From the NCBI GenBank assembly GCA_016744295.1, contig JADGEQ010000005.1, forward strand, positions 150,788-214,787: DNA of 64,000 nucleotides, read 5' to 3'. The notes under the pieces were generated by a model, which did no database searches, was not told the DNA's origin, and saw only the letters and a list, made by a program, of their open reading frames with translations. Numbering within the stretch: the first letter of the stretch is position 1; each line of letters opens with the position of its first letter. Of this stretch, positions 16,820 to 25,782 are shown in pieces. This DNA is from Desulfobacteraceae bacterium (GTDB lineage: Bacteria; Desulfobacterota; Desulfobacteria; Desulfobacterales; Desulfobacteraceae). Both the position numbers and the translations under genes were made by a program.

Positions 16820-17917
16820 ATGAGTATTTCTATCAAAAATATTAATTTAACTGTTAATGAAGACGTATATTTAAAGGACATCTCTCTTGATTTTGAATCC
16901 GGGTCCACCAATATATTCCTCGGCAGGACACTGGCCGGGAAGACTTCTCTTTTGCGAATCATGGCCGGCCTGGACCGGCCGGATCAGGGTAAAATATTTG
17001 TAAACGGTGAGGATGTAACCGGGTTGTCCGTTCGAAAACGAAATATTTCCATGGTTTATCAGCAATTCATCAACTACCCCTCCTTTACCATTTATGAAAA
17101 CATAGCATCCCCCTTAAAAATTTCCAAAATGGATAAACGTGAGATTGACCGCCGGGTCAGGGAGGTGGCTGAAATGCTCCATCTGGAATCAATGCTGGAT
17201 AGAATTCCAACTGAGCTTTCCGGCGGCCAGCAACAGCGGTGCGCCATCGCAAGAGCTCTTGTTAAGGATTCCAATCTTCTCCTGCTGGATGAACCCCTGG
17301 TTAACCTTGACTATAAACTGAGAGAAGAACTGCAGATTGATCTCCAGAACATCTTTAAAGAGCGGGATGCCATCGTTATTTACACCACGACTGAGCCTGC
17401 CGAAGCGTTAAAACTGGGGGGAAACATTGTTGTCCTTGATCAAGGGAAGATGATTCAAACCGGGGTGACCTCCCAGGTATTTCATCAGCCTGCCACCATA
17501 AAAGTGGCGGAAGTTTTCAGTGACCCGCCCATTAATCTGCTTCACTGCACGGTTGATGATTCTGCATTAAAACTGGGGGAAAATCTTAGGATTCCCTTGA
17601 AATCCCACTTGAGCACATTGACTCCCGGCAGGTATATTGCCGGTATCCGTTCCAATCATCTGTATCTGAATTCTCAAAACAATAGCAATGTTCAGCTGGA
17701 GACCATTGTAAAATTGGCAGAAATAAATGGTTCTGAAACATTTATCCATGTGACCTACGAAACAACCCAGCTGGTTGTTCAGGAGGTGGGGGTTTATTCC
17801 CAGAAAATTGATTCAAAAATCATGGTCCATCTGGATCCGGCCAATTTATTCGTTTTTTCAGAGGCGGGCTCACTTCTCTTGTCACCGGATAATCGTTCCC
17901 CTGAAAAACAATTATAG
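16820..17917 (+). CDS. glpS: Glycerol ABC transporter ATP-binding protein (GlpS-type)
   Basis: MalK/UgpC-like ATPase, 365 residues. The Walker A is the unusual LGRTLAGKTS (near 33-42), characteristic of glycerol-importer ATPases of rhizobial GlpS type. It has signature LSGGQQQR near 135, Walker B LLLDEPLVNLD near 155 and a C-terminal TOBE-like domain. It pairs with the next ATPase to power glycerol import. First gene of a six-gene operon under the promoter at 16714-16783. The symbol follows the rhizobial glpSTPQUV scheme. Confidence 0.88.
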   Translation: MSISIKNINLTVNEDVYLKDISLDFESGSTNIFLGRTLAGKTSLLRIMAGLDRPDQGKIFVNGEDVTGLSVRKRNISMVYQQFINYPSFTIYENIASPLKISKMDKREIDRRVREVAEMLHLESMLDRIPTELSGGQQQRCAIARALVKDSNLLLLDEPLVNLDYKLREELQIDLQNIFKERDAIVIYTTTEPAEALKLGGNIVVLDQGKMIQTGVTSQVFHQPATIKVAEVFSDPPINLLHCTVDDSALKLGENLRIPLKSHLSTLTPGRYIAGIRSNHLYLNSQNNSNVQLETIVKLAEINGSETFIHVTYETTQLVVQEVGVYSQKIDSKIMVHLDPANLFVFSEAGSLLLSPDNRSPEKQL

Positions 17918-17926
17918 GAAATACAA

Positions 17927-19021
17927 ATGGCAAAAATAACCTTAGATAAGATTGCGCACAGTTATCTTGCAAAACCAAAAAATGAATCCGACTATGCCCT
18001 GAGACTCATCGACAACATCTGGGATGATGGAGGGGCATATGCCCTGCTCGGCCCCTCGGGCTGTGGGAAAACAACATTGCTGAACATCATTTCCGGATTG
18101 CTCACCCCCAGCCAAGGACGCGTTCTGTTCGACGGAAAAGATGTAACGGATCTGCCGCCGGAAAAACGTAACATCGCCCAGGTATTCCAATTTCCGGTTC
18201 TCTACGACACCATGACGGTTTTTGAAAATCTTGCCTTTCCATTGAAAAACAGAGGGTTTAACAGGGAAGATACCAAGAAGCGAGTCCTGGAAGTTGCAGA
18301 TATCCTTGATTTAACCAACAGCCTGAATAAAAAAGCGGCCCGGCTCAGTGCAGATGCCAAACAAAAAATATCCCTTGGACGGGGACTTGTCAGAAAAGAT
18401 GTGGCCGCCATCCTGTTTGACGAACCCCTCACCGTCATTGATCCCCATTTAAAATGGCAGCTGAGGGGAAAACTCAAAGAGGTGCACGAGCAATCAAAAC
18501 TCACCTTTATCTATGTCACCCATGACCAGGTGGAAGCCCTTACCTTTGCCGACAAGGTCATTGTCATGTATGAAGGGGCCATTGTGCAAATAGGAACCCC
18601 CCAGGAACTTTTTGAATACCCCAGCCACAAATTTGTGGGATATTTTATCGGCAGCCCGGGGATGAATTTTCTTTCCTGCAAATTGGAGGGCAACAAAGCC
18701 ATGGTAAACGGAATTGGGATTGAGTTGGATGATTCAACGGCTGCCCTGGGCCGGGCGAGCGATGGAACCCTTGAGTTAGGAATCCGCCCCCTTTACCTGG
18801 AGGTACATCCCCAAAAGGTTAAAAACAGTGTCCCGGCAAAGGTTAAAGCCATTGAAGACCAGGGAAATTATAAAATCATCACAGTGGATTTATCAGGAAA
18901 TATTCTCCGTGCCAGACTCCCCGAAGGAGCAGAGGCACTTTCTGAAGACGCCTGGCTGAGATTTCCAAAAAACTGGATCAGATTATTTGCCGACGATAAA
19001 TTATTAATCCGTGAACAATAA
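17927..19021 (+). CDS. glpT: Glycerol ABC transporter ATP-binding protein (GlpT-type)
   Basis: Second ATPase of the importer, 364 residues. Normal Walker A GPSGCGKTT near 42, Walker B FDEPLTVID near 165 and switch His in VTHDQVEAL near 198. The ABC signature is degenerate (LSADAKQKISLG instead of LSGGQ), which is usual for this subunit and implies one canonical and one degenerate ATP site in the heterodimer. The name follows rhizobial usage and is not the enteric glycerol-3-phosphate antiporter GlpT. It starts 9 nt after glpS. Confidence 0.85.
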   Translation: MAKITLDKIAHSYLAKPKNESDYALRLIDNIWDDGGAYALLGPSGCGKTTLLNIISGLLTPSQGRVLFDGKDVTDLPPEKRNIAQVFQFPVLYDTMTVFENLAFPLKNRGFNREDTKKRVLEVADILDLTNSLNKKAARLSADAKQKISLGRGLVRKDVAAILFDEPLTVIDPHLKWQLRGKLKEVHEQSKLTFIYVTHDQVEALTFADKVIVMYEGAIVQIGTPQELFEYPSHKFVGYFIGSPGMNFLSCKLEGNKAMVNGIGIELDDSTAALGRASDGTLELGIRPLYLEVHPQKVKNSVPAKVKAIEDQGNYKIITVDLSGNILRARLPEGAEALSEDAWLRFPKNWIRLFADDKLLIREQ

Positions 19022-19038
19022 ATTGGAGCATCACGAAT

Positions 19039-19911
19039 ATGGATAAATGGAAAGATAATAAAGCTTGGTTTTTTGTTTTACCGGTTTTTATAATCGTTGC
19101 TTTCAGTGCCATTATTCCCTTGATGACCGTTGTCAATTATTCCATTCAGGATATATTTGGACCGGGGCAAAGGGTATTTGTTGGAACCGAATGGTTTAAA
19201 GAGGTGCTTTCCGATACAAGATTGCATGACGCGCTCTGGCGCCAATTTCTTTTTTCATCACTTGTGCTGCTGATTGAAATGCCCCTTGGTATTTTCATCG
19301 CCCTTATGATGCCCAAAAAGGGCTGGGGAGCTTCCATCAGCCTGGTACTCATCGCCCTGCCCCTGCTGATCCCATGGAATGTAATCGGAACCATCTGGAT
19401 TATTTTTACACGCCCCGATATTGGTCTTTTCGGTGCAGCCGTAAACAGCCTGGGAATTGGATTCGACCACACGGCAAGCGCCTTGGATGCGTGGATCACC
19501 CTGATGTTCATGGAAGTCTGGCACTGGACGCCATTGGTGGCCCTCCTGGCATATGCAGGCCTCAGAGCCATACCCGATGCCTATTTTCAGGCAGCTAAAA
19601 TAGATGGCGCATCCACCTGGGCAACCTTCTGGTATATCCAGCTGCCAAAGATGAGAGGAGTTTTAACCATTGCCCTGCTGCTGCGTTTCATGGACAGTTT
19701 TTTGATCTATGCTGAACCCTTTGTTCTCACCGGGGGAGGACCTGGAAATTCCACCACGTTTTTATCCATCTACCTTGTAAAGGTTGCCGTTGGCCAATTT
19801 GACCTGGGACCGGCTGCGGCGTTCTCCCTGATCTACTATCTGATCATCCTCTTGGTTTGCTGGTTTTTTTATCAGGTATTACAAAATGTTGGAAAAGGAG
19901 AAACCCCATGA
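19039..19911 (+). CDS. glpP: Glycerol ABC transporter permease (GlpP-type)
   Basis: MalF/UgpA-like inner-membrane permease, 290 residues, six predicted helices. The ATPase-coupling EAA loop is at about residues 180-205 (YFQAAKIDGASTWATFWYIQ), matching the EAAxxDGA consensus. It forms the channel with the next permease. Its stop overlaps the following start (ATGA), showing tight coupling. Confidence 0.88.
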   Translation: MDKWKDNKAWFFVLPVFIIVAFSAIIPLMTVVNYSIQDIFGPGQRVFVGTEWFKEVLSDTRLHDALWRQFLFSSLVLLIEMPLGIFIALMMPKKGWGASISLVLIALPLLIPWNVIGTIWIIFTRPDIGLFGAAVNSLGIGFDHTASALDAWITLMFMEVWHWTPLVALLAYAGLRAIPDAYFQAAKIDGASTWATFWYIQLPKMRGVLTIALLLRFMDSFLIYAEPFVLTGGGPGNSTTFLSIYLVKVAVGQFDLGPAAAFSLIYYLIILLVCWFFYQVLQNVGKGETP

Positions 19912-20705
19912 GAAAAAGAACCATATTTTTTATTATTTACCTGTGCCTTCTCATGCTTCCCATTTACTGGATGCTCAACATGTCCCTTCGGACCAATGCC
20001 GATATTTTAGGTTCCTTTGCCTTTTATCCGAAAAATATAACCTTTGGCAACTACATGAAAATCTTCACCGACTCCTCATGGTACAACGGGTATATTAACT
20101 CTATCATCTATGTCACCATGAACATGGCGATTTCACTTGCCACAGCACTGCCTGCGGCCTATGCCTTTTCGCGGTACAAATTTATCGGTGACAAACAAAT
20201 TTTCTTCTGGCTTCTGACCAACCGAATGTCGCCTGCAGCCGTTTTCCTGTTGCCTTTTTTCCAGCTGTATTCCACCTTTGGTCTGATAGACACTCATCTT
20301 GCCGTAGCCCTTGCCCACTGCCTGTTTAATGTTCCCCTGGCCGTATGGATTTTGGAAGGGTTCATGTCCGGTGTACCCCGGGAGATTGATGAAACCGCCT
20401 TTATTGACGGATACAAATTTCCAAGGTTCTTTTTAACCATATTTATTCCCCTGATACGATCCGGCATTGGCGTAACCGCATTTTTCTGCTTTATGTTTTC
20501 CTGGGTGGAACTTTTGCTTGCAAGAACCTTGACCACAACGGTTGCCAAACCCATTGCCGCAACCATGACCCGGACGGTAAGCGCATCGGGTCTCGACTGG
20601 GGACTTCTTGCGGCTGCAGGAATTTTGACCATTGTTCCCGGCGCCCTTGTAATCTGGTTCGTTCGAAATAATCTGGCCAAGGGTTTTGCCATGGGACGCG
20701 TATAA
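19908..20705 (+). CDS. glpQ: Glycerol ABC transporter permease (GlpQ-type)
   Basis: MalG/UgpE-like permease, 265 residues with six predicted helices. The EAA loop is at about residues 160-175 (IDETAFIDGYKFPRFF). The ATG at 19908 overlaps the stop of the previous gene and follows AAAAGGAG; the in-frame start at 19857 would add 17 residues from inside glpP. The name follows rhizobial glpQ, not the enteric glycerophosphodiesterase. Confidence 0.88.
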   Translation: MRKRTIFFIIYLCLLMLPIYWMLNMSLRTNADILGSFAFYPKNITFGNYMKIFTDSSWYNGYINSIIYVTMNMAISLATALPAAYAFSRYKFIGDKQIFFWLLTNRMSPAAVFLLPFFQLYSTFGLIDTHLAVALAHCLFNVPLAVWILEGFMSGVPREIDETAFIDGYKFPRFFLTIFIPLIRSGIGVTAFFCFMFSWVELLLARTLTTTVAKPIAATMTRTVSASGLDWGLLAAAGILTIVPGALVIWFVRNNLAKGFAMGRV

Positions 20706-20719
20706 TTAAAGGAGTTACC

Positions 20720-20998
20720 ATGAATTTAGAATGGATGGCGTGGACAATTCCCACTGCAACCTTTTTCATCACAATAGCACTAATTTTAATCAGCATGACG
20801 GTCTGGGAAGTCATGTCACCCACCATTGAGCGAAGGGGTTTTCTGCCCCTTTCCACCACCAGAGGGGACCGTCTTTTCATCGGACTTTTGGGCAGCGCCT
20901 ATATCCACCTTGCCTGGCTTGGTTTGTCAGATATAACCATCTGGGTTGGATTTGCCATTGCCCTTTGTTGGATGGTAATCGTGATGCGCTGGGGTTAA
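20720..20998 (+). CDS. glpU: Small integral membrane protein of glycerol importer (DUF2160, GlpU-type)
   Basis: Protein of 92 residues with three predicted membrane helices (about 10-30, 53-67 and 72-88). It matches the short DUF2160 protein found between permease and binding-protein genes in glycerol ABC operons. Role unknown; it may stabilise the complex. It starts 14 nt after glpQ with a good AAGGAG site. Confidence 0.82.
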   Translation: MNLEWMAWTIPTATFFITIALILISMTVWEVMSPTIERRGFLPLSTTRGDRLFIGLLGSAYIHLAWLGLSDITIWVGFAIALCWMVIVMRWG

Positions 20999-21012
20999 GT
21001 TTTTTCAAAACA

Positions 21013-21048
21013 TATTACAGATATCAAACCGCCTTCGCATCTGTAATA
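21013..21048 (+). other. Stem-loop between glpU and glpV
   Basis: Perfect 10-bp stem TATTACAGAT (21013-21022) with ATCTGTAATA (21039-21048), loop 16 nt, and no U tract. It lies just before the binding-protein gene. Such hairpins can protect the downstream message and raise binding-protein output relative to the membrane subunits. Confidence 0.6.
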
Positions 21049-21091
21049 ACTCCCTTTGGGGACAAAAATAATGAGGGCAAATGGAGGGAAC

Positions 21092-22843
21092 ATGAAAAAA
21101 AGCTTGTTAACAAACGGTCCCAGAATGGCAGTTCTGGGAGTGATTATGACTGTTTTGTTCTTGCTCACGCTGGTTCCTGTGAGTGCGGACACATCAGCTG
21201 CGAAAAAATGGATCGATGATGAGTTTCAACCGTCTACTTTGTCTAAAACAGAACAACTCAAAGAGATGGAATGGTTTATAAAAGCCGCCGCTCCTTTTAA
21301 AGGCATGAAAATCAAAGTTGTTTCCGAGACAATTCCCACCCATGAATATGAATCCCGCGTACTCACAAAAGCCTTTCAGGAAATTACCGGAATCGAGGTC
21401 ACCCACGACCTGATCCAGGAAGGTGACGTTATTGAAAAACTGCAGATCCAGATGCAGTCCGGAAAAAATGTTTTTGATGCCTATGTAAATGATTCGGATC
21501 TCATTGGCACCCACTCCCGGTATGGACATGTTGTAAATTTGACCGACTGGATGACAGGCCAAGGAAAAGATGCAACACTGCCAACCCTTGATATTGATGA
21601 TTTCATGGGAAAATCATTTACAACCGGTCCCGACGGCAAGCTTTATCAACTCCCTGATCAGCAATTTGCAAACCTTTATTGGTTCCGCTATGACTGGTTC
21701 AACCGGGCTGACTTCAAAGAAAAATTTAAAGCCCGTTATGGATATGAATTAGGCGTTCCTGTCAACTGGTCTGCCTATGAAGACATTGCAGAATTTTTCA
21801 GCGAAGATGTAAGAGAAATTGACGGCAAGGCCATTTACGGTCACATGGATTATGGAAAGAAAGCGCCGGATCTTGGATGGCGTTTCACCGATGCATGGCT
21901 CTCCATGGCAGGTGCAGGGGACAAGGGATTGCCCAATGGAAAACCCGTTGATGAATGGGGGATTCGTGTTGATAAAAACGATCGTGCCGTAGGTTCCTCT
22001 GTTTCAAGGGGCGGAGCTGCCAATGGACCTGCAGCAAAATATGCCCTGCAAAAATACATGGACTGGCTAAGAAAATATGCCCCTCCCGGCGCTTTGGGAA
22101 TGGATTTTTATCAATCCCTCCCCAGTCTTGCCAAGGGGAATGTTGCCCAGCAGATCTTCTGGTATACCGCCTTTACCGCAGACATGGTAAAGATAGGCAC
22201 CCCGGTTGTAAATGATGATGGCACGCCCAAATGGCGGATGGCGCCCTCTCCCCACGGTCCCTATTGGGAAGAAGGCATGAAACTGGGTTACCAGGACTGC
22301 GGCTCCTGGACACTCATGAAAAGCACACCCGTGGACAGAAGAAAAGCAGCATGGCTCTATGCCCAGTTCTGCGTTGCCAAAACCACCTCCCTTAAAAAGG
22401 CCCATGTAGGCCTTACCCCCATCCGAAATTCTGATATAAACCATCAGTCTTTTACAGATCGTGCTCCCCAACTTGGCGGTCTTGTGGAGTTTTACAGAAG
22501 CCCGGCCAAAGTTGCCTGGACCCCCACGGGAACCAATGTGCCTGATTATCCGAAACTGGCCCAGTTATGGTGGCAGAATATTGGTGAAGCAGTCGCAGGG
22601 GAAGTAACGGTTTCAACTGCCATGAACAACCTTGCAAAAGAACAGGATAAAATTCTTGCACGTCTTGAACGTGCAGGGGTTCAGGGAGACAAAGGCCCCA
22701 AATTGAATCCGAAAAAAGATGAATCCTATTGGCTGAACAAGCCGGGATCACCCAAACCAAAGCTTGCCAATGAAAAACCCCAGGGAGAAACACTGAATTA
22801 TGACAAACTTCTCCAGGCCTGGAAAGACGGAAAGGTTAAATAG
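21092..22843 (+). CDS. glpV: Glycerol ABC transporter substrate-binding protein (GlpV-type)
   Basis: Large periplasmic binding protein, 583 residues (family about 570-580). A signal peptide of about 35 residues ends at LVPVSA. Family regions include GMKIKVVSETIPTHEYE near 65 and LPDQQFANLYWFRYDWF near 185. It captures glycerol and delivers it to the GlpPQ channel. The ATG at 21092 has GGAGGG upstream; the earlier in-frame start adds 12 residues ahead of the signal peptide. Last gene of the operon, followed by a strong terminator hairpin. Confidence 0.9.
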   Translation: MKKSLLTNGPRMAVLGVIMTVLFLLTLVPVSADTSAAKKWIDDEFQPSTLSKTEQLKEMEWFIKAAAPFKGMKIKVVSETIPTHEYESRVLTKAFQEITGIEVTHDLIQEGDVIEKLQIQMQSGKNVFDAYVNDSDLIGTHSRYGHVVNLTDWMTGQGKDATLPTLDIDDFMGKSFTTGPDGKLYQLPDQQFANLYWFRYDWFNRADFKEKFKARYGYELGVPVNWSAYEDIAEFFSEDVREIDGKAIYGHMDYGKKAPDLGWRFTDAWLSMAGAGDKGLPNGKPVDEWGIRVDKNDRAVGSSVSRGGAANGPAAKYALQKYMDWLRKYAPPGALGMDFYQSLPSLAKGNVAQQIFWYTAFTADMVKIGTPVVNDDGTPKWRMAPSPHGPYWEEGMKLGYQDCGSWTLMKSTPVDRRKAAWLYAQFCVAKTTSLKKAHVGLTPIRNSDINHQSFTDRAPQLGGLVEFYRSPAKVAWTPTGTNVPDYPKLAQLWWQNIGEAVAGEVTVSTAMNNLAKEQDKILARLERAGVQGDKGPKLNPKKDESYWLNKPGSPKPKLANEKPQGETLNYDKLLQAWKDGKVK

Positions 22844-22867
22844 TAATTTCATTTTAACCTGTTAACA

Positions 22868-22913
22868 AAACAACAGGGTGTTTCAGCAGTCCGGGACAAA
22901 CACCCTGTTGTTT
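22868..22913. terminator. Long perfect hairpin after glpV
   Basis: Perfect 16-bp stem AAACAACAGGGTGTTT (22868-22883) with its complement (22898-22913) around a 14-nt loop, 25 nt after the glpV stop and 30 nt before the stop of the convergent Roadblock operon. The arm ends in TTGTTT. It probably terminates from both sides. Confidence 0.8.
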
Positions 22914-22942
22914 ACGAACCGTTTCAAGGCGCAAAGAAAATA

Positions 22943-23329
22943 TCAGTTCCTGGCCAATATACGATGAATTTTTTTAATCACCTCAATCACTTTCAGCCTC
23001 ACAAGTCCCAGAGAGATATCTTTATTAAACATGGAAATCAGCAATGTATCATCTGTAACTTTGCTGAAATGAATGCTTAATTTTTTACCCTTATGAAACA
23101 AGAGGGAAAATTCAGATTCGCCAACCAGTTTTGCCATGGCATCAACGGCTGCAAAATTGCCGGCGGCCAGGGCAGCAAAGGCAGTTGAATCCAGGTAACT
23201 TTTACCATTGTCATGTTTGGCAATGGCATTGCCCCCCATATCCATAAAGATGACATGGTCCAGCCCGTCTGAAATAAGATTTTCCAAAATCACCTTGTCA
23301 ATTGCATCCAGCTGATATTGATTATACAT
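22943..23329 (-). CDS. Roadblock/LC7-domain protein (MglB-like)
   Basis: Single Roadblock/LC7 domain, 128 residues. The pattern fits MglB-type proteins: ...ISDGLDHVIFMDMGGNAIA near 20-38, an alanine-rich helix (FAALAAGNFAAVDAMAKLVGE near 55-75), a FSLLFHKGKKLSIHFS strand pair, then SLGLVRLKVIEVI. MglB proteins are GTPase-activating partners of the Ras-like MglA, but no GTPase gene is nearby. ATG at 23329 preferred; a TTG 18 nt earlier is possible. Last gene of a four-gene minus-strand operon. Confidence 0.8.
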   Translation of the reverse strand: MYNQYQLDAIDKVILENLISDGLDHVIFMDMGGNAIAKHDNGKSYLDSTAFAALAAGNFAAVDAMAKLVGESEFSLLFHKGKKLSIHFSKVTDDTLLISMFNKDISLGLVRLKVIEVIKKIHRILARN

Positions 23330-23393
23330 GGCCCAATGAAAATCCAATGCGATGAATTGGGTTATATGATCTCTCGTATTTCATAATATTTTT

Positions 23394-23750
23394 CTAATTA
23401 TTCCGTTGCTTTTTTGAGGTTATGGAGTCAATGATTCCTTCGATCTGTGCGACAATATCAGGTGTATAGCCCTCTGGCTGCTGGGATATGCCAAGGAAAT
23501 ATTTTCCCAGAGGAAATATCAATAACTTTTCATTATTCGCCCGTGAATAACTCAAATATTTCAAAGAGCTCACCCCCATGGCAGGTTTAATAATTTCACA
23601 ATTTAATCCGCTGAATGTTATTATGGAGGGTAAGGTTCCGATATCCTCAAAATTATGAGACATGGTGTGCCCGTCTTCTCTCACAAAAATATAGTTCATA
23701 ACCCCTTGGATTTGTAAAATCAAATTTACTAAATCATTAATTTTAGCCAT
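23394..23750 (-). CDS. Small Roadblock-like protein
   Basis: Protein of 118 residues without a clear family signature. Length, alternating strand pattern and opening (VNLILQIQGVMNYIFVREDGHTM) resemble the Roadblock fold, in which a conserved G/D turn follows the second strand. It lies between two other Roadblock-type genes and probably heterodimerises with one of them. Called by context; fold not certain. Confidence 0.55.
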   Translation of the reverse strand: MAKINDLVNLILQIQGVMNYIFVREDGHTMSHNFEDIGTLPSIITFSGLNCEIIKPAMGVSSLKYLSYSRANNEKLLIFPLGKYFLGISQQPEGYTPDIVAQIEGIIDSITSKKQRNN

Positions 23751-23780
23751 GTTATATTCCTTATTCTCCTTGAAAATAAT

Positions 23781-24452
23781 TCAGTCATTGTCCCTAATAT
23801 TGTTCATGTATGGAGAAATTAATTCAAAATATTTTTTTTCCTTTACAGAATCATCAATTTCACCTGCAAGTATTTCCAACAGCCCAGGAATGGATGTTTC
23901 TGATGGTTCTTCCGATTGAATCCAATCCCGGACAGCTTCTTTAAAAATAATTTCGGCCATGGGACCTAAAATTTTATAAAGCGCTGTTTGCATTCCCTGA
24001 AGCTGAGTCGCCAATGGACTGTGGTGAATAACATCTTCCGCTGACAAATCTTTAATGGAACTTACCAGATTCTCGGAGTTTTCTTCTTTGCGTTCACCGA
24101 ATTCTTTTAATCCGGCATCTATTTTTCTGAAATCCTCCGCCAGCATATTCATGCTCATTGTAAGCAGATTTTGATTCAGGGAAGGATCACTTATAATGAC
24201 AAAAGAAAGGGTTTTACCAATTCGTCGCATACTTATTGTTGATTCATCGTAGCACAGGACAAGGTCCGTGATATCCCCAAGACCAGAGTTGCTCATCATG
24301 TACATCTTTTCAAGAACCGCTCCGATTCTATTAAGGTTTTCTTTTTTGAATACCGTGGGCAAATTACCCGCTTGAATGCCGTGTCGCGAGTCAAAGAAGA
24401 ATCCCCCGATAATCCCGGGAATAGTTTTAATTTCACTAAGTACCTTGTTCAT
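23781..24452 (-). CDS. Roadblock-like protein with C-terminal helical domain
   Basis: Protein of 223 residues. The first ~110 look like a Roadblock domain (IPGIIGGFFFDSRHGIQAG, then VLCYDESTISMRRIGKTLSF). The C-terminal part (PMAEIIFKEAVRDW near 165) resembles a small helical module seen after Roadblock or receiver domains in deltaproteobacterial signalling proteins. No enzyme motif. It lies 30 nt after the REC-PATAN gene. Confidence 0.6.
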   Translation of the reverse strand: MNKVLSEIKTIPGIIGGFFFDSRHGIQAGNLPTVFKKENLNRIGAVLEKMYMMSNSGLGDITDLVLCYDESTISMRRIGKTLSFVIISDPSLNQNLLTMSMNMLAEDFRKIDAGLKEFGERKEENSENLVSSIKDLSAEDVIHHSPLATQLQGMQTALYKILGPMAEIIFKEAVRDWIQSEEPSETSIPGLLEILAGEIDDSVKEKKYFELISPYMNNIRDND

Positions 24453-24482
24453 TTATCTTCACCTGTCAGGCCATATTGTTTG

Positions 24483-25547
24483 TTAACGAATTATATCACC
24501 TACATTTCCACCGGGCTTTATTTTTGCTCTGATAAAATACTGATTTGATTTTCCTATCAAATAATTTGAATGGTTGGATCGGGTAATCGTTGAATACTTT
24601 AAACTGCCGCCCACAAGAGGGCCTATTGCATTTCCCAATAAAAAATATGCCAATGGAGACACCTTAAAATTGTGGTTAAATAAAGAAGTTTCATTTAATA
24701 CAAGACCCTTATCATTCAATATTTCAAACCTTAGGATTTCCGGATTTTCAGAAAGTTCTGACGCAAGTTTCATATAATTTAAATCTAAAGGGCGATCATT
24801 GCATTTTTTGGCGTCATTGGATTGTGTCCCAGGATCTGTAGCGTAGGAAATTATCCCGAAATCATCCGGTTCTGACTCATCACTCGTACGTTCATCCATG
24901 GCCTGATGACTTTCCATTAATAGATGCATCAGGGGAACATCAATCTGACGCTGGGTATTCGGGCATCCTTCTCGAATCATGATAGCGGGATCATCCCATT
25001 CCATAATTTTGTAAAATGCTGCCTTGCCTGTATATTCACCGGTTTGCGCCCCAATGATTTCCCCCTCCACACAATGAATCACACCTTGATTCTTATTTAC
25101 AGACAAGGTGAGTGTGCACGTTTTTTTTTCAAGATTCAGAAGCTGAAGAAAAGAAGAAAGCGTAACACCATGAATACGGCCTGAAGGATGATCAAATTGC
25201 TCAGATATGATATCAATAAGGGAATTGATTTTTACAGGCTTGTTCAAACGGGTAAAAACACCCATGGATTTCAGTTTTTTTATGATTTGTGGGGAGAAAA
25301 CATCTGTAATGGCAATTCTATGTGTGTCAGGACTATATTTTTTTATATAGTAAAGCAGTTTAAACCCATTGATTTCAGGCAGATTCAGTTCCGTTATCAC
25401 CAAGTCAATACGCTGGGTTCTAATAAATTTTGCTGCAATTTTTGCGTTGTCTAAGGAAAAAACCCTGAATTTATTATGAACATTTAATTGAGCAAATAAG
25501 GCTTTCCGTGTCTCAGCATTGTCATCAACAATCAGTATTTTTTTCAC
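24483..25547 (-). CDS. Response regulator with PATAN (DUF4388) domain
   Basis: Protein of 354 residues. Receiver domain at 1-120 (VDDN near 6, phosphoacceptor in DLVITELNLPEI near 55 where the usual Asp is read as Glu, and Lys in RLNKPVKINSL near 103). A DUF4388/PATAN domain follows (SSFLQLLNLEKKTCTLTL ... GEIIGAQTGEYTGKAAFY near 130-180), then a C-terminal part of about 150 residues rich in strands. If Glu truly replaces Asp, the receiver may be constitutively active or phosphorylation-independent. PATAN domains act in protein-protein signalling in gliding and twitching systems. First gene of the Roadblock operon. Confidence 0.75.
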   Translation of the reverse strand: MKKILIVDDNAETRKALFAQLNVHNKFRVFSLDNAKIAAKFIRTQRIDLVITELNLPEINGFKLLYYIKKYSPDTHRIAITDVFSPQIIKKLKSMGVFTRLNKPVKINSLIDIISEQFDHPSGRIHGVTLSSFLQLLNLEKKTCTLTLSVNKNQGVIHCVEGEIIGAQTGEYTGKAAFYKIMEWDDPAIMIREGCPNTQRQIDVPLMHLLMESHQAMDERTSDESEPDDFGIISYATDPGTQSNDAKKCNDRPLDLNYMKLASELSENPEILRFEILNDKGLVLNETSLFNHNFKVSPLAYFLLGNAIGPLVGGSLKYSTITRSNHSNYLIGKSNQYFIRAKIKPGGNVGDIIR

Positions 25548-25782
25548 AACATCCTTTTTCTGCCAAATGAACTAGCAAATGTGTCATTTAACCCGGGTCT
25601 GAATTTACACATTTTATTTTTTAGCAAAAAACATACCAAAACAGAGGAAATAAAGTTCTTTTTCCGGCAAAAGAACCTAGTAAGAATTACAATAAGTTCC
25701 CATGGAAAGCTGCCTATATGTTTGTCAGTTCATCTGAATAAATATTTTGCCCAAAGAACGCGCCTGAACAATAAATAAACCA

